From Castellaniella hirudinis (lineage in GTDB: Bacteria > Pseudomonadota > Gammaproteobacteria > Burkholderiales > Burkholderiaceae_B), in NCBI RefSeq assembly GCF_042651965.1, contig NZ_JBHSDY010000005.1, positions 62,001-126,000 on the forward strand: a stretch of 64,000 bases of DNA, in the 5' to 3' direction. The notes below the pieces were generated by a model. The model saw nothing but the letters and a program-made list of their open reading frames with translations. It did no database searches and had not been told where the DNA came from. The translations under genes and the position numbers were made by a program. Below, in pieces: positions 8,715-16,818 of the stretch. Each line of letters opens with the position of its first letter. Position 1 is the first letter of the stretch.

Positions 8715-10337
8715 TTATTTTCCCTGATGCATCGCCCGTAGCTGCCCCCGCTGCACCTTGCCCGTGGTCGTCATGGGCAGGCTGTCCATGAACTCGATCA
8801 CGCGGGGGTATTCGTGCGCGGCCGCCTTGCGGCGCACGTGGTCCTGGATGTCCGCGATCAGCGCGGCGTCGCCCGTATAGCCATCGTTCAGCACGATGCA
8901 GGCCTTGACGAGCTCCGTGCGCTGCGGGTCGGGCACCCCGATCACCGCCGCCATGCGCACCGCCGGATGGCCCAGCAGGCAGTCCTCGATCGGTCCCGGA
9001 CCGATGCGGTAGCCGGCGCTGGTGATGACATCGTCGCCCCGGCCCTTGAACCAGAGATAGCCGTCCTCGTCGCAGACGCCCCGGTCGCCCGTCACCAGCC
9101 AATCGCCGATGAAAGCCTGGGCGGTGGCCTCCGGGTTGCGCCAGTATTGCAGGAACATCACCGGGTCGGGCCGGCGCACGGCGATGTGGCCCTCGGTCCC
9201 GGGCGGCTGGACCGCACCGGTCTCGTCGATGATGCAGACCTCGTGGCCCGGCACCGGACGGCCCATGGCGCCGATGCGGGGCTCGAACAGGGCGGCGCAG
9301 GACGAGACGATCATATTGCACTCGGTCTGGCCGTAGAACTCGTTGATGGTGACGCCCAGCGTGGCGCGGCCCCAGTCGAGCAGTTGCGGTCCCAGGGATT
9401 CGCCGCCGCTGGCGACCGAGGCCAGGCCCAGGCGTCCGTGGTGTTCGGGGTCCCGCAGCGTGCGCAGCATCTTCAGGGCGGTGGGCGGCAGGAATGTATG
9501 GCTGACCTGGTGCCGCGCCATCAATTGCCAGGCCGTGGCGGCGTCGAATTTTGTGAAGCGGCAGGCCAGCACGGTCACGCCGTGGTGCCAGGACGGCATC
9601 AGCACGTCCAGCAGCCCGCCGATCCAGGCCCAGTCCGCCGGGGTCCACATCAGGGTGGCGCGGTCGGGGAAGAAGTTGTGGGACATCTCCACCCCCGGCA
9701 GGTGGCCGAGCAGCGCCCGGTGGGCGTGCAGCGCGCCCTTGGGCTTGCCGGTGGTGCCGGACGTATAGATGATGATCGCCGGATCGTCGGCGGCGGTATC
9801 CACGGGCCTGAAGCCCAGGCCGTCCTGTGCTTCGATCGCCGCCCAGAACGAGGCGTCGCCGGTATCGGCGTCGATGTCCAGCACGCAGCCCAGTTCCGGC
9901 AGGTTCGGGCGGATTTCGGCGATCTTGCCCAGGCCTTCGGTGTGGGTGATCAGCGCGCGGGCGCCTGAATTGCCCAGGCGGTAGTGCAGGGCGTCGGTGC
10001 CGAACAGCGTGAACAGGGGCACGGCGATGGCGCCGAGCTTGTAGGCCGCCAGGTGGGCCAGCGCCGTTTCCAGTGATTGCGGCAGCAGGATGCCCACCCG
10101 GTCGCCCCGGGACACGCCCCGGGCGCGCAGGGCCTGCGCCAGCCGGTCGGACCAGTGCTTGAGCTGGTCGAAGGTGTAGTGCTGCGCCGGGGCGTCGCCG
10201 CGATCGACGATCAGGGCTTCGCGGCCGCTGCCGTCGGCCCAGCGGTCGCAGACGTCCGCCCCGATGTTGTAGCGCTCCGGTACGATCCAGGTGAATGCGT
10301 CCCGGGTCTGCCGGTAGTCGCCTTGCGCGTGCAGCAT
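8715..10337 (-). CDS. AMP-forming acyl-CoA synthetase
   Basis: A 540-residue member of the ANL superfamily, which adenylates a carboxylic acid and transfers the acyl group to CoA. The P-loop is IIYTSGTTGKPKGALHAH (~170-185), then MWTPADWAWIGGL, the A5 block INEFYGQTECNMIV (~325), and the C-terminal catalytic-lysine motif TTTGKVQRGQLR near the end. The overall pattern resembles medium-chain or acetyl/propionyl-type synthetases; the acid cannot be assigned from sequence. It stands alone on the minus strand, convergent with pstB. The 210 bases upstream (10338-10547) hold only its promoter region and that of the divergent PepSY gene; I see nothing else there. Confidence 0.9.
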   Translation of the reverse strand: MLHAQGDYRQTRDAFTWIVPERYNIGADVCDRWADGSGREALIVDRGDAPAQHYTFDQLKHWSDRLAQALRARGVSRGDRVGILLPQSLETALAHLAAYKLGAIAVPLFTLFGTDALHYRLGNSGARALITHTEGLGKIAEIRPNLPELGCVLDIDADTGDASFWAAIEAQDGLGFRPVDTAADDPAIIIYTSGTTGKPKGALHAHRALLGHLPGVEMSHNFFPDRATLMWTPADWAWIGGLLDVLMPSWHHGVTVLACRFTKFDAATAWQLMARHQVSHTFLPPTALKMLRTLRDPEHHGRLGLASVASGGESLGPQLLDWGRATLGVTINEFYGQTECNMIVSSCAALFEPRIGAMGRPVPGHEVCIIDETGAVQPPGTEGHIAVRRPDPVMFLQYWRNPEATAQAFIGDWLVTGDRGVCDEDGYLWFKGRGDDVITSAGYRIGPGPIEDCLLGHPAVRMAAVIGVPDPQRTELVKACIVLNDGYTGDAALIADIQDHVRRKAAAHEYPRVIEFMDSLPMTTTGKVQRGQLRAMHQGK

Positions 10338-10547
10338 GAGTGGTCTCCTTGTGGTGCGCCCCGCATCGCCGGCGGGGGCTGGGAGTCATGGTACTGCGGG
10401 CCTCCGCCGCCCGCCAGCGGCTGTCCGCGCGGGTGTGGTCCGTCAAGCCCCTTGTGCGCCGCGGCGCGCCGTTCATTTCCGGTTCATGCGCTTCCTGATA
10501 TCGTAGGACCCATCGATTGAACGAGCATTGAACGAGAGGAGTTCGCG

Positions 10548-10916
10548 ATGCGTCGCCGAGGGATGCTGGCGTGCGTGCTGGTCCTGGGGCTTTGGGCCGC
10601 AGGCGCCGGGGCGCACAACCACGACCGGGACATGGCCGAACGGCTGCAGGCCCTGGGTGAAGTCCTGCCGCTGCAGGACGTCCTGGCGCGTGCCGCGCAC
10701 GATTATCCGGGTCAGGTCCTGAAGGTCGAATTCGAGCAGGAGGACGACCGTTGCGGCAGCCCGGGCGGCCCGTCGGAGGGCTGCTGGATCTATGAACTCA
10801 AGATCCTGCAGGACGAGGGCCGTCTGACCAAGCTGAAGATCGACGCCCGCACCGGCGAAACGGTGTGGGTGGGCACACGGCCGCTGCACCGCGACGGCCG
10901 CAGGGGGCATCCATGA
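10548..10916 (+). CDS. Small exported PepSY-domain protein
   Basis: 122 residues with a signal peptide (MRRRGMLACVLVLGLWAAGAGA, cleavage near 23) and a PepSY domain: QALGEVLPLQDVLARAAHDYPGQV then VEFEQEDD...WIYELKILQDEGRLTKLKIDARTGE. PepSY proteins of this size are often placed with two-component systems and modulate periplasmic signalling. Good RBS (AGGAG) before the ATG. The stop overlaps the response-regulator ATG (ATGA), so the three genes form one operon. Two cysteines (C64, C74 region) might form a disulfide. Confidence 0.85.
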   Translation: MRRRGMLACVLVLGLWAAGAGAHNHDRDMAERLQALGEVLPLQDVLARAAHDYPGQVLKVEFEQEDDRCGSPGGPSEGCWIYELKILQDEGRLTKLKIDARTGETVWVGTRPLHRDGRRGHP

Positions 10917-11578
10917 GACTGCTGGTCGCCGAGGACGAGCCGCTGCTGGCCGCGCAGTTGAAGGCGGCGCTGGAAAAATCCGCTTATGTGGTCGATGTGG
11001 CGGCCGACGGCCTGGACGCCGAGCACCAGGGGTTGAGCGAACCCTACGATCTGGTGGTGCTGGATCTGGGCCTGCCCGGGCGCGACGGCCTGTCGGTGTT
11101 GCGAGCCTGGCGCGAAGCGGGGCGGATGATGCCGGTGCTGATCCTGACGGCGCGCGACAACTGGCACGACAAGGTGGCCGGGATCGACGCCGGCGCCGAC
11201 GACTACCTGACCAAGCCCTTTCACCAGGAAGAACTCGCAGCCCGCGTACGCGCGCTGTTGCGCCGCGCCGGCGGGCACGCCACGGCCGACATCCGTTGCG
11301 GACCGCTGCTGCTGGACACGCGCCAATCCCGCGTCCTGCTGGACGATGCGCCGCTGGACCTGACCAGCCACGAATACCGGGTGCTGGCCTATCTGCTGAT
11401 GCACCAGGACGAGGTCGTGTCCCGCAGCCAGTTGGTGGAGCACATCTACGCCCAGGATTTCGACCGTGACTCCAATACCATCGAGGTGTTCGTCGCCCGC
11501 CTGCGGCGCAAGATTCCCCCGGGCCTGATCCAGACGGTGCGCGGTCTGGGCTACCGCCTGTCGGCCGTCCCTCAATGA
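10913..11578 (+). CDS. OmpR/PhoB-family response regulator
   Basis: 221 residues starting MRLLVAEDEPLLAAQLK; acidic pocket ED near residue 8, phosphoacceptor D51 in LVVLDLGLPG, conserved Thr in LTARD and Lys in DDYLTKPF. The C-terminal winged helix contains DLTSHEYRVLAYLLMH and SNTIEVFVARLRRKI, close to QseB/PmrA/TctD-type regulators. The start chosen overlaps the PepSY gene stop; a longer frame from 10865 exists but its extra residues are not family-like. Operon with the kinase that follows. Confidence 0.93.
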   Translation: MRLLVAEDEPLLAAQLKAALEKSAYVVDVAADGLDAEHQGLSEPYDLVVLDLGLPGRDGLSVLRAWREAGRMMPVLILTARDNWHDKVAGIDAGADDYLTKPFHQEELAARVRALLRRAGGHATADIRCGPLLLDTRQSRVLLDDAPLDLTSHEYRVLAYLLMHQDEVVSRSQLVEHIYAQDFDRDSNTIEVFVARLRRKIPPGLIQTVRGLGYRLSAVPQ

Positions 11579-12939
11579 GGGCGCAGCATCCTTCGCTGCG
11601 CCTGCGCCTGCTGGCCGTCACGCTGGCCTGGACGCTGCTCAGCGTGGCGCTGGCCGGCTGGGGGATCCAGCGCCTGTTCCGCCAGCACATCCAGGCGCAA
11701 CTGCAGTCCGAACTCAATATCCACCTGAATCACCTGACGGCCTCGCTGCAGGTTGACGAGCAGGGCCAGGTCTCCCTGTCCACCTTGCCGACCGATCCGC
11801 GTTTCAGCCATCCGTTCTCGGGCCTGTACTGGCAGATCTCGGTGCCCTCTGCCGGGACGCGCTTCGCCCAGTTGCTGCGTTCCCGTTCCCTGTGGGATGC
11901 GCATCTGCCGGACATGGTGGGCGGCCTGGTGCCGGGGCGCGACGCGGCCGCGCAGGCGTCCGGTCCGGACGGCCAGCCGTTGCAGATGCGCGTGCGCGAA
12001 GTCCATCCCGCCGAAGGTCCGATCGACACGCTGATCCTGGTGGTCGCGGCCGACGAGGCCCTGTGGGCCGAGCCGGTCAGCCGCTTTGACCGCATGCTGG
12101 CCGTGGCGCTGGGTATCCTGGCGCTGGGCATGACGGCGGCCGCCTGGATGCAGGTCGGTTTCGGACTGCGCCCCTTGGCGCGGCTGCGCGTGCGGCTGGC
12201 TGCCTTGCGCGCGGGCAGGGCCGATCGGATCGAAGGCGAATTTCCCATGGAGGTCCAGCCGTTGGTCGAGGATTTCAATCTGGTGCTGGGCCGCAACGCG
12301 GAAGGCCTGGAGCGGGCGCGCATGCAGGCCGGCAACCTGGCGCATGCTCTGAAGACACCGCTGGCGGTGATGGCCAATGCCGCGCAGGCGGGCGATCCGG
12401 ACTTGCCGCGCCTGGTGTCCGAGCAGGTCGAGGCCGCCCGGCGTCAGGTGGATTACCACCTGGCCCGCGCCCGCGCCGCGGCCGCAGTGCGCGTGACCGG
12501 CTTGCGCAGCCCGATCCTGCCTTTGCTGCAAGGCCTGGTGCGGGTCATGGATCGCGTCCACGCCGAGCGTGGACTGGTCTACGACCTGAGCCGTGTGGCC
12601 GAGGATCTGGCGTTTCGCGGCGAAGCCCAGGACTTCCAGGAAATGCTGGGCAATGTGCTGGACAACGCGGGGAAATGGGCGCGCCGGCAGGTGCGCGTCA
12701 CCGTCCGCAGCAAGGACGGCGAACTGGCGATCTGGGTAGAGGACGACGGTCCCGGCCTGAGCCCCGAGCGGGCCGAACAGGTCTTCGAGCGGGGCCAGCG
12801 GGCGGACGAACACACGCCCGGTTCGGGCCTGGGGCTGGGGATCGTGCGCGATCTGGCCGATTTGTACGGCGGCTGGGCACGCATCGAGGCGGGTGCGCTG
12901 GGCGGCGCGCGGGTGGTGGTGACACTGCCGGCGGCTTGA
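11575..12939 (+). CDS. Sensor histidine kinase
   Basis: 454 residues. N-terminal membrane helix (LRLRLLAVTLAWTLLSVALAGWG), ~140-residue periplasmic sensor region, second helix (LAVALGILALGMTAAAWMQV), HAMP-like linker, then the dimerisation helix with H257 in NLAHALKTPLAVM. ATP-binding boxes: N box NVLDNAGKWA, G1 VEDDGPGLSPE, and G2 GSGLGLGIV. Architecture matches PhoQ/QseC-like kinases. It overlaps the response regulator by 4 bases (ATGA) and ends a PepSY-RR-HK operon, suggesting the PepSY protein modulates its sensor domain. Confidence 0.93.
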   Translation: MRAQHPSLRLRLLAVTLAWTLLSVALAGWGIQRLFRQHIQAQLQSELNIHLNHLTASLQVDEQGQVSLSTLPTDPRFSHPFSGLYWQISVPSAGTRFAQLLRSRSLWDAHLPDMVGGLVPGRDAAAQASGPDGQPLQMRVREVHPAEGPIDTLILVVAADEALWAEPVSRFDRMLAVALGILALGMTAAAWMQVGFGLRPLARLRVRLAALRAGRADRIEGEFPMEVQPLVEDFNLVLGRNAEGLERARMQAGNLAHALKTPLAVMANAAQAGDPDLPRLVSEQVEAARRQVDYHLARARAAAAVRVTGLRSPILPLLQGLVRVMDRVHAERGLVYDLSRVAEDLAFRGEAQDFQEMLGNVLDNAGKWARRQVRVTVRSKDGELAIWVEDDGPGLSPERAEQVFERGQRADEHTPGSGLGLGIVRDLADLYGGWARIEAGALGGARVVVTLPAA

Positions 12940-12956
12940 GGCGGGCTCGGCAAAAA

Positions 12957-13080
12957 AGGCCCCCACGCTGCGCCTTCGGCTTGCGTCCACCTCGCGGCTT
13001 GCAAGCCGCTTGGATTCGCCAGGCACGAAACAGTCCACTGGGACTGTCCCGTGTCCGGGCTCATCCCCCCGAGGGGGCGC
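12957..13080. repeat. Intergenic palindrome-rich repeat element
   Basis: Between the kinase and doxX. It holds a perfect 16-base palindrome GCGGCTTGCAAGCCGC (12994-13009), a 7-bp stem ACAGTCC-actg-GGACTGT (13030-13047), and CCCCCCGAGGGGG (13065-13077). This style of clustered palindromes (CGCTGCGCCTTCGGCTTGCGTCC...) recurs between genes in Alcaligenaceae genomes from general knowledge; only this copy is in the window apart from a possible fragment near 46690. Confidence 0.55.
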
Positions 13081-13111
13081 GTTTTGCCTTGGGGCGGCCC
13101 GGCGGCAAAAC
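13081..13111. other. Stem-loop next to doxX terminator
   Basis: GTTTTGCC and GGCAAAAC pair around a 15-base G/C-rich loop. It directly abuts the stronger terminator hairpin and probably belongs to the same intergenic structure. Confidence 0.4.
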
Positions 13112-13142
13112 AACACGGCCCGCCGATTGGGCGGGCCGTGTT
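13112..13142 (-). terminator. Intrinsic terminator of doxX
   Basis: A perfect 13-bp stem (AACACGGCCCGCC / GGCGGGCCGTGTT) with a 5-base loop, 22 bases after the doxX stop, followed on the minus strand by GTTTTGCC. Confidence 0.8.
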
Positions 13143-13164
13143 CAGTGCGTGCGATGCCGCGCGA

Positions 13165-13575
13165 TCAGTTCCAGCGGCCGTTGCGCCCGCCCAGGCTGTA
13201 GGCGCCTGCGCCAAACAGCGTGACGGCGATGCTGGCGAACAGGAACATGCCTTGCAGTTCCAGTGCCCAGCCGCCGCTCTTGCCCAGCGCGAACAATTCG
13301 TTCATGTGCACCAGGCCGAAGACGAACAGCATGTTGAGGATGGAGATCAGGCCGCCCAGGCGGGTGAACAGGCCGAGGATGATCAGAACCGGAGCGACGA
13401 TTTCGCCGATGTAGACGCCGTAGGCGATAAAGCCGGGCAGGCCGCGCTGGCTCAGCATGCCCACGATCCAGCTCACGCCGCCGTCCAGCTTGCCCAGGCC
13501 GTGCAGCAAGATCAGAATGCCCAGGCTCAGGCGCAGAATCAGCTTGCCCAGATCGTCATACGCGGAAGAAGACAT
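13165..13575 (-). CDS. DoxX-family membrane protein
   Basis: 136 residues from the ATG at 13573-13575 (MSSSAYDDLGKLILRL). Four hydrophobic helices and the DoxX signature LILRLSLGILILLHGLGKL followed by GVYIGEIVAPVLIILGLFTRLGG. DoxX proteins are small quinone-linked or thiosulfate:quinone-type inner-membrane proteins of mostly unknown role. A longer frame reaching into the tRNA gene is not credible. It is the only gene between the kinase and tRNA-Pro and has its own terminator. Confidence 0.88.
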   Translation of the reverse strand: MSSSAYDDLGKLILRLSLGILILLHGLGKLDGGVSWIVGMLSQRGLPGFIAYGVYIGEIVAPVLIILGLFTRLGGLISILNMLFVFGLVHMNELFALGKSGGWALELQGMFLFASIAVTLFGAGAYSLGGRNGRWN

Positions 13576-13594
13576 GGAGTTCCCTTGGTCGTGT

Positions 13595-13671
<77 letters not shown>

Positions 13672-13781
13672 ACTGGATCGCAGATTCTAACATGGAGCCC
13701 TGCCGGCTCCGGGGCGCCGGGTAAACGGTACAGTAGCCGTATCCGGCAGGCGTGCATGATCAAAAAAATAGGGGGGAGGCA

Positions 13782-14894
13782 ATGACTCCGGAGCAGTTGC
13801 TCACAGTCGAGCGGGCTTTGCTGGCGGGTGTATTGTCCGAGGATGCCTGGCGCGAGGCCTTGATGCGGCTGGCCGAGCTGGCGGGTGCTTCTTATCTGGC
13901 CGTCATGAGCCGCGACGAGGGGACGGGGCAGTTCCACGTCACCGAGCCGGTCGAACTGTCCGCCCGGCTCCTGGAGGATTATGAAGCCGAGTTCCGGGCG
14001 ATCAACCCCTGGAATGCGATGGACGTGCTGTCCCGTGACGGCGAGACCTACCTGGATTGGGATGTGCTGGGGCAGGGCTTCATCAGGCGATGCCCTTTTT
14101 ACCAGGAGTTCATGCGGCCCCACGGACTTGCGCACATGATGGGGCATCGGGTCGATACGCAGGAGGGGACGCGCCACTATCTGTCCCTCCACAAGCAGGT
14201 GGGTGATGCCGCTTTCGACGCCGGGGCGGTCGCGGCGGTGTCGGCCGTACACGGCAGCGTGGGGCGGGCCCTGGCGGTACGCCAGGAATTGCGCGGTTTG
14301 CAGCAAGCGCATGCCTGGCAGCGGGCCGTGCTGGATACCTTGAGTGTTCCCGTCATGTTGGTCGATGGGACGGGGTGCGTGCGGCAGGCCAATCGCGCCG
14401 CGGAAGCCTGGCTGTCCGGGCCTGGAGGCCGGCTCTTCGTGGGCGGTGCGGGACGGGACAGGCAGGCGCTGCTCGGCATCGTCCGGCAGGCCCTGGGCGG
14501 GCCGGGGGCGCCGCCGCGTCTCGCGTCGGTACGTCTGTCCTTCGACGCGGATCATGCGGGCACGGCCTGCGTGGCGATTCCCGTGGGCGAAGGCGATGAG
14601 CGGCTCGCCGTGCGCGCGGAGACGGCTCTGCTGATGATCTGGCCGACCCGGCCCAGGGAACCCGCGCAGGCGCTGTTGCGGCAGGCCTTTGGCCTGAGTG
14701 CGGCCGAAGCCCGGGTGGCCGCACTCATGGCGCAGGGGTATACGCCGCAGGCAATCGCCGGACTGCGGTCGGTCGGGGAGGCGACGGTGCGCACGCACAT
14801 CAAGGCCATTTTCCGCAAGATGCACGTGCACAGGCAGTATGACCTGGCACGGCTGCTGACGGAACTGTCCCTGGTGGATGCGCCGCCGGATTGA
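13782..14894 (+). CDS. LuxR-family transcriptional regulator
   Basis: 370 residues from an ATG preceded by GGGGGGAGG at ideal distance. The N-terminal ~180 residues have no motif I recognise; residues ~190-235 (VPVMLVDGTGCVRQANRAAE) look like a PAS-type core. The C-terminal LuxR HTH is clear: FGLSAAEARVAALMAQG, then TVRTHIKAIFRKMHVHRQYDLARLL. The signal is unknown. It is convergent with the sulfatase gene, with which it shares only a 19-base gap. Confidence 0.88.
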   Translation: MTPEQLLTVERALLAGVLSEDAWREALMRLAELAGASYLAVMSRDEGTGQFHVTEPVELSARLLEDYEAEFRAINPWNAMDVLSRDGETYLDWDVLGQGFIRRCPFYQEFMRPHGLAHMMGHRVDTQEGTRHYLSLHKQVGDAAFDAGAVAAVSAVHGSVGRALAVRQELRGLQQAHAWQRAVLDTLSVPVMLVDGTGCVRQANRAAEAWLSGPGGRLFVGGAGRDRQALLGIVRQALGGPGAPPRLASVRLSFDADHAGTACVAIPVGEGDERLAVRAETALLMIWPTRPREPAQALLRQAFGLSAAEARVAALMAQGYTPQAIAGLRSVGEATVRTHIKAIFRKMHVHRQYDLARLLTELSLVDAPPD

Positions 14895-14913
14895 ACCCGG
14901 TTCCAGGCAGGTC

Positions 14914-16806
14914 CTAACCCGGCAAGCGCAGCTCCGGCAGCGTGTGCGCGCGATGGCGGTAGACCCAGGTGGGCCACAGTGCGTGGGCCAGGGCGATGCG
15001 GCCGAGCGCGGGGTCCGGGTCCAGCGGCGTGTAGCCGTCCGGGGCGGCGTAGCGGTAGAAGCTGGCGGGCTGTTGCGGCTCCAGCACGGCCAGGGTGTCG
15101 CCCTGCAGGTAGCCGTAGTGTTCCTCGTACTGCATCATGGCGCGGCCGCCCGCGTCCGCGCGCGTCAGGTCGTGGCCGATCATGGGGTGCTCGTCATCGA
15201 TGCCGATCAGCGACAGCAGGGTCGGCGGCAGGTCGATCTGGCTGATGATGCGCTCGTCGCGGCGCGCTTCGACGCCTGCGCCCAGGATCAGGGCCGGGAT
15301 GTGGAAATGGCGCAGCGGGATGCGCTGGGCGCCGCCGACGCGGGCATCGTGATCGGCGACGATCAGGAAGACCGTGTCCTGCCAGTAGTCGCTGGCGCGG
15401 GCCTGTTCGAAGAAGCGGCCGATGGCCCAGTCCGCGTAGCGCACGGTGTTCTGCACCGTGGCGGGATCGCCGTCGACCGGGATGCGGCCGGCCGGGTATT
15501 CCCAGGGCGTGTGATTGCTGACGGAAAAAGCCAGGTGCAGGGTGGGCTGATCGCCGCCTTGCGACAGCAGCGTGTGCAGCTTGTCGAACATGTCCTCGTC
15601 GCTGGCGCCCCAGGTGCCGACGAAGGCCGGCGCCTCGAAGCTGGGCAGGTCGTGCAGTTCGTCGAAGCCGTTGCCCAGGAAGAAGCTCTTCATATTGTCG
15701 AAGTGGGCCTCGCCGCCGTAAATGAAGCGCGAGCGGTAGCCGTGCCGCTTCAGCAACTGGGCCAGCGTAAAGAAGCGGCTTTGCGCGTCGCCCAGGCGCA
15801 GGGCGGCATCCGACAGGGTGGGCGGAAAGCCCGCCGTGACGGCCTCCAGGCCGCGCACCGAGCGGGTGCCGGTCGCGTAGGCGCGGGTGAAATTCCAGCC
15901 CTGCGCCGCCAGGGCGTCCAGGCAGGGCGTCAGGCCCTCGCCGCCCAGATTGCCCACGTATTGGGCGCCCAGGCTTTCCTCGACGATCAGCACCAGGTTG
16001 CGGGGCCGCGCGGGCCGTTGGCTGGCAGGCTGGCGGTGCAGGGTGGGCATCTCGGCCGGACCGGGCGGCATGCCGGCCTGCGCCTGGATGATCGTCTGCA
16101 GTTCGGCGTCGGGCAGATCGCCGTAGACGTCCGCCGCCGAACGTTCGTTCTTGATGGCGTACAGGGCGAACAGCACGTTGTACAGGGACGTCAGGGGCAG
16201 GGTGTTGAGCAGGCTGTCGCCGCACCAGGCCACCGAGGCCGGGTTGATCGGCCGGTGGCCCAGCGTGCCCCGGATGGCCAGCGCGATGACGGCGCCGAAG
16301 ATCAGCGTGACCAGCACGCGCCAGGGCCAGGCGGGCAGGGGATCGGGCTGCGCCCGGGCGAACAGCGTGTGGCCCAGCCAGGCGGCCAGGCCCAGGCCCA
16401 GGGCGGCGCCCAGCAGGACCGGCTTGTAGCCTTTCCACAGCATGCCGAAGACTTCTTTGGGGTATTTCAGGTAGTCGATGTACAGGCGGTTGGGGCGGCT
16501 GTCGTATTCCTGGATGAACTGGGGCGTGGAAACCTCCAGCAGCACGAACAGCAGCCAGACGGCTTGCAGCCACAGTCCGGTCAGGAAAATGGCGATGGGG
16601 CGGTCGCCCACCCAGGGCGCCAGCAGCAGCGGAATCCCGGCCCACATGGCGATCTGGTTCAGGTCGATGCGCAGGCCCCAGCGGAAAATCGGCCAGGGGC
16701 CGCCGGCCGCCCGGACGCGGGGCCAGAGCCAGGCGGTCAGCAGCAGGCGGCTGAGGGTCAGCAGCGCCAGGGCCGCGAGGACGAAAACCCCGATCTGGGT
16801 GAGCAT
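14914..16806 (-). CDS. LTA-synthase-family sulfatase (membrane phosphoglycerol/phosphoethanolamine transferase type)
   Basis: 630 residues: about five N-terminal membrane helices (residues ~1-190), then a periplasmic alkaline-phosphatase/sulfatase domain. Metal and nucleophile motifs are NLVLIVEESLGAQYVG (first metal Glu), the likely catalytic Thr in YATGTRSVRGLEA, and DHDAR near the C-terminus. Family members transfer phosphoglycerol or phosphoethanolamine to envelope glycans; in Gram-negatives the substrate is often a periplasmic glucan or lipid A. Thirteen bases downstream of the phospholipase gene, likely co-transcribed, suggesting an envelope-lipid function. Confidence 0.82.
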   Translation of the reverse strand: MLTQIGVFVLAALALLTLSRLLLTAWLWPRVRAAGGPWPIFRWGLRIDLNQIAMWAGIPLLLAPWVGDRPIAIFLTGLWLQAVWLLFVLLEVSTPQFIQEYDSRPNRLYIDYLKYPKEVFGMLWKGYKPVLLGAALGLGLAAWLGHTLFARAQPDPLPAWPWRVLVTLIFGAVIALAIRGTLGHRPINPASVAWCGDSLLNTLPLTSLYNVLFALYAIKNERSAADVYGDLPDAELQTIIQAQAGMPPGPAEMPTLHRQPASQRPARPRNLVLIVEESLGAQYVGNLGGEGLTPCLDALAAQGWNFTRAYATGTRSVRGLEAVTAGFPPTLSDAALRLGDAQSRFFTLAQLLKRHGYRSRFIYGGEAHFDNMKSFFLGNGFDELHDLPSFEAPAFVGTWGASDEDMFDKLHTLLSQGGDQPTLHLAFSVSNHTPWEYPAGRIPVDGDPATVQNTVRYADWAIGRFFEQARASDYWQDTVFLIVADHDARVGGAQRIPLRHFHIPALILGAGVEARRDERIISQIDLPPTLLSLIGIDDEHPMIGHDLTRADAGGRAMMQYEEHYGYLQGDTLAVLEPQQPASFYRYAAPDGYTPLDPDPALGRIALAHALWPTWVYRHRAHTLPELRLPG

Positions 16807-16818
16807 GAAATGGATTCC

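Noticed and set aside
7843..10476. An 877-codon minus-strand frame spanning pstB and the acyl-CoA synthetase
   Set aside because: It is out of frame with both real genes, rich in Arg/Pro/Gly, and has no recognisable domain.
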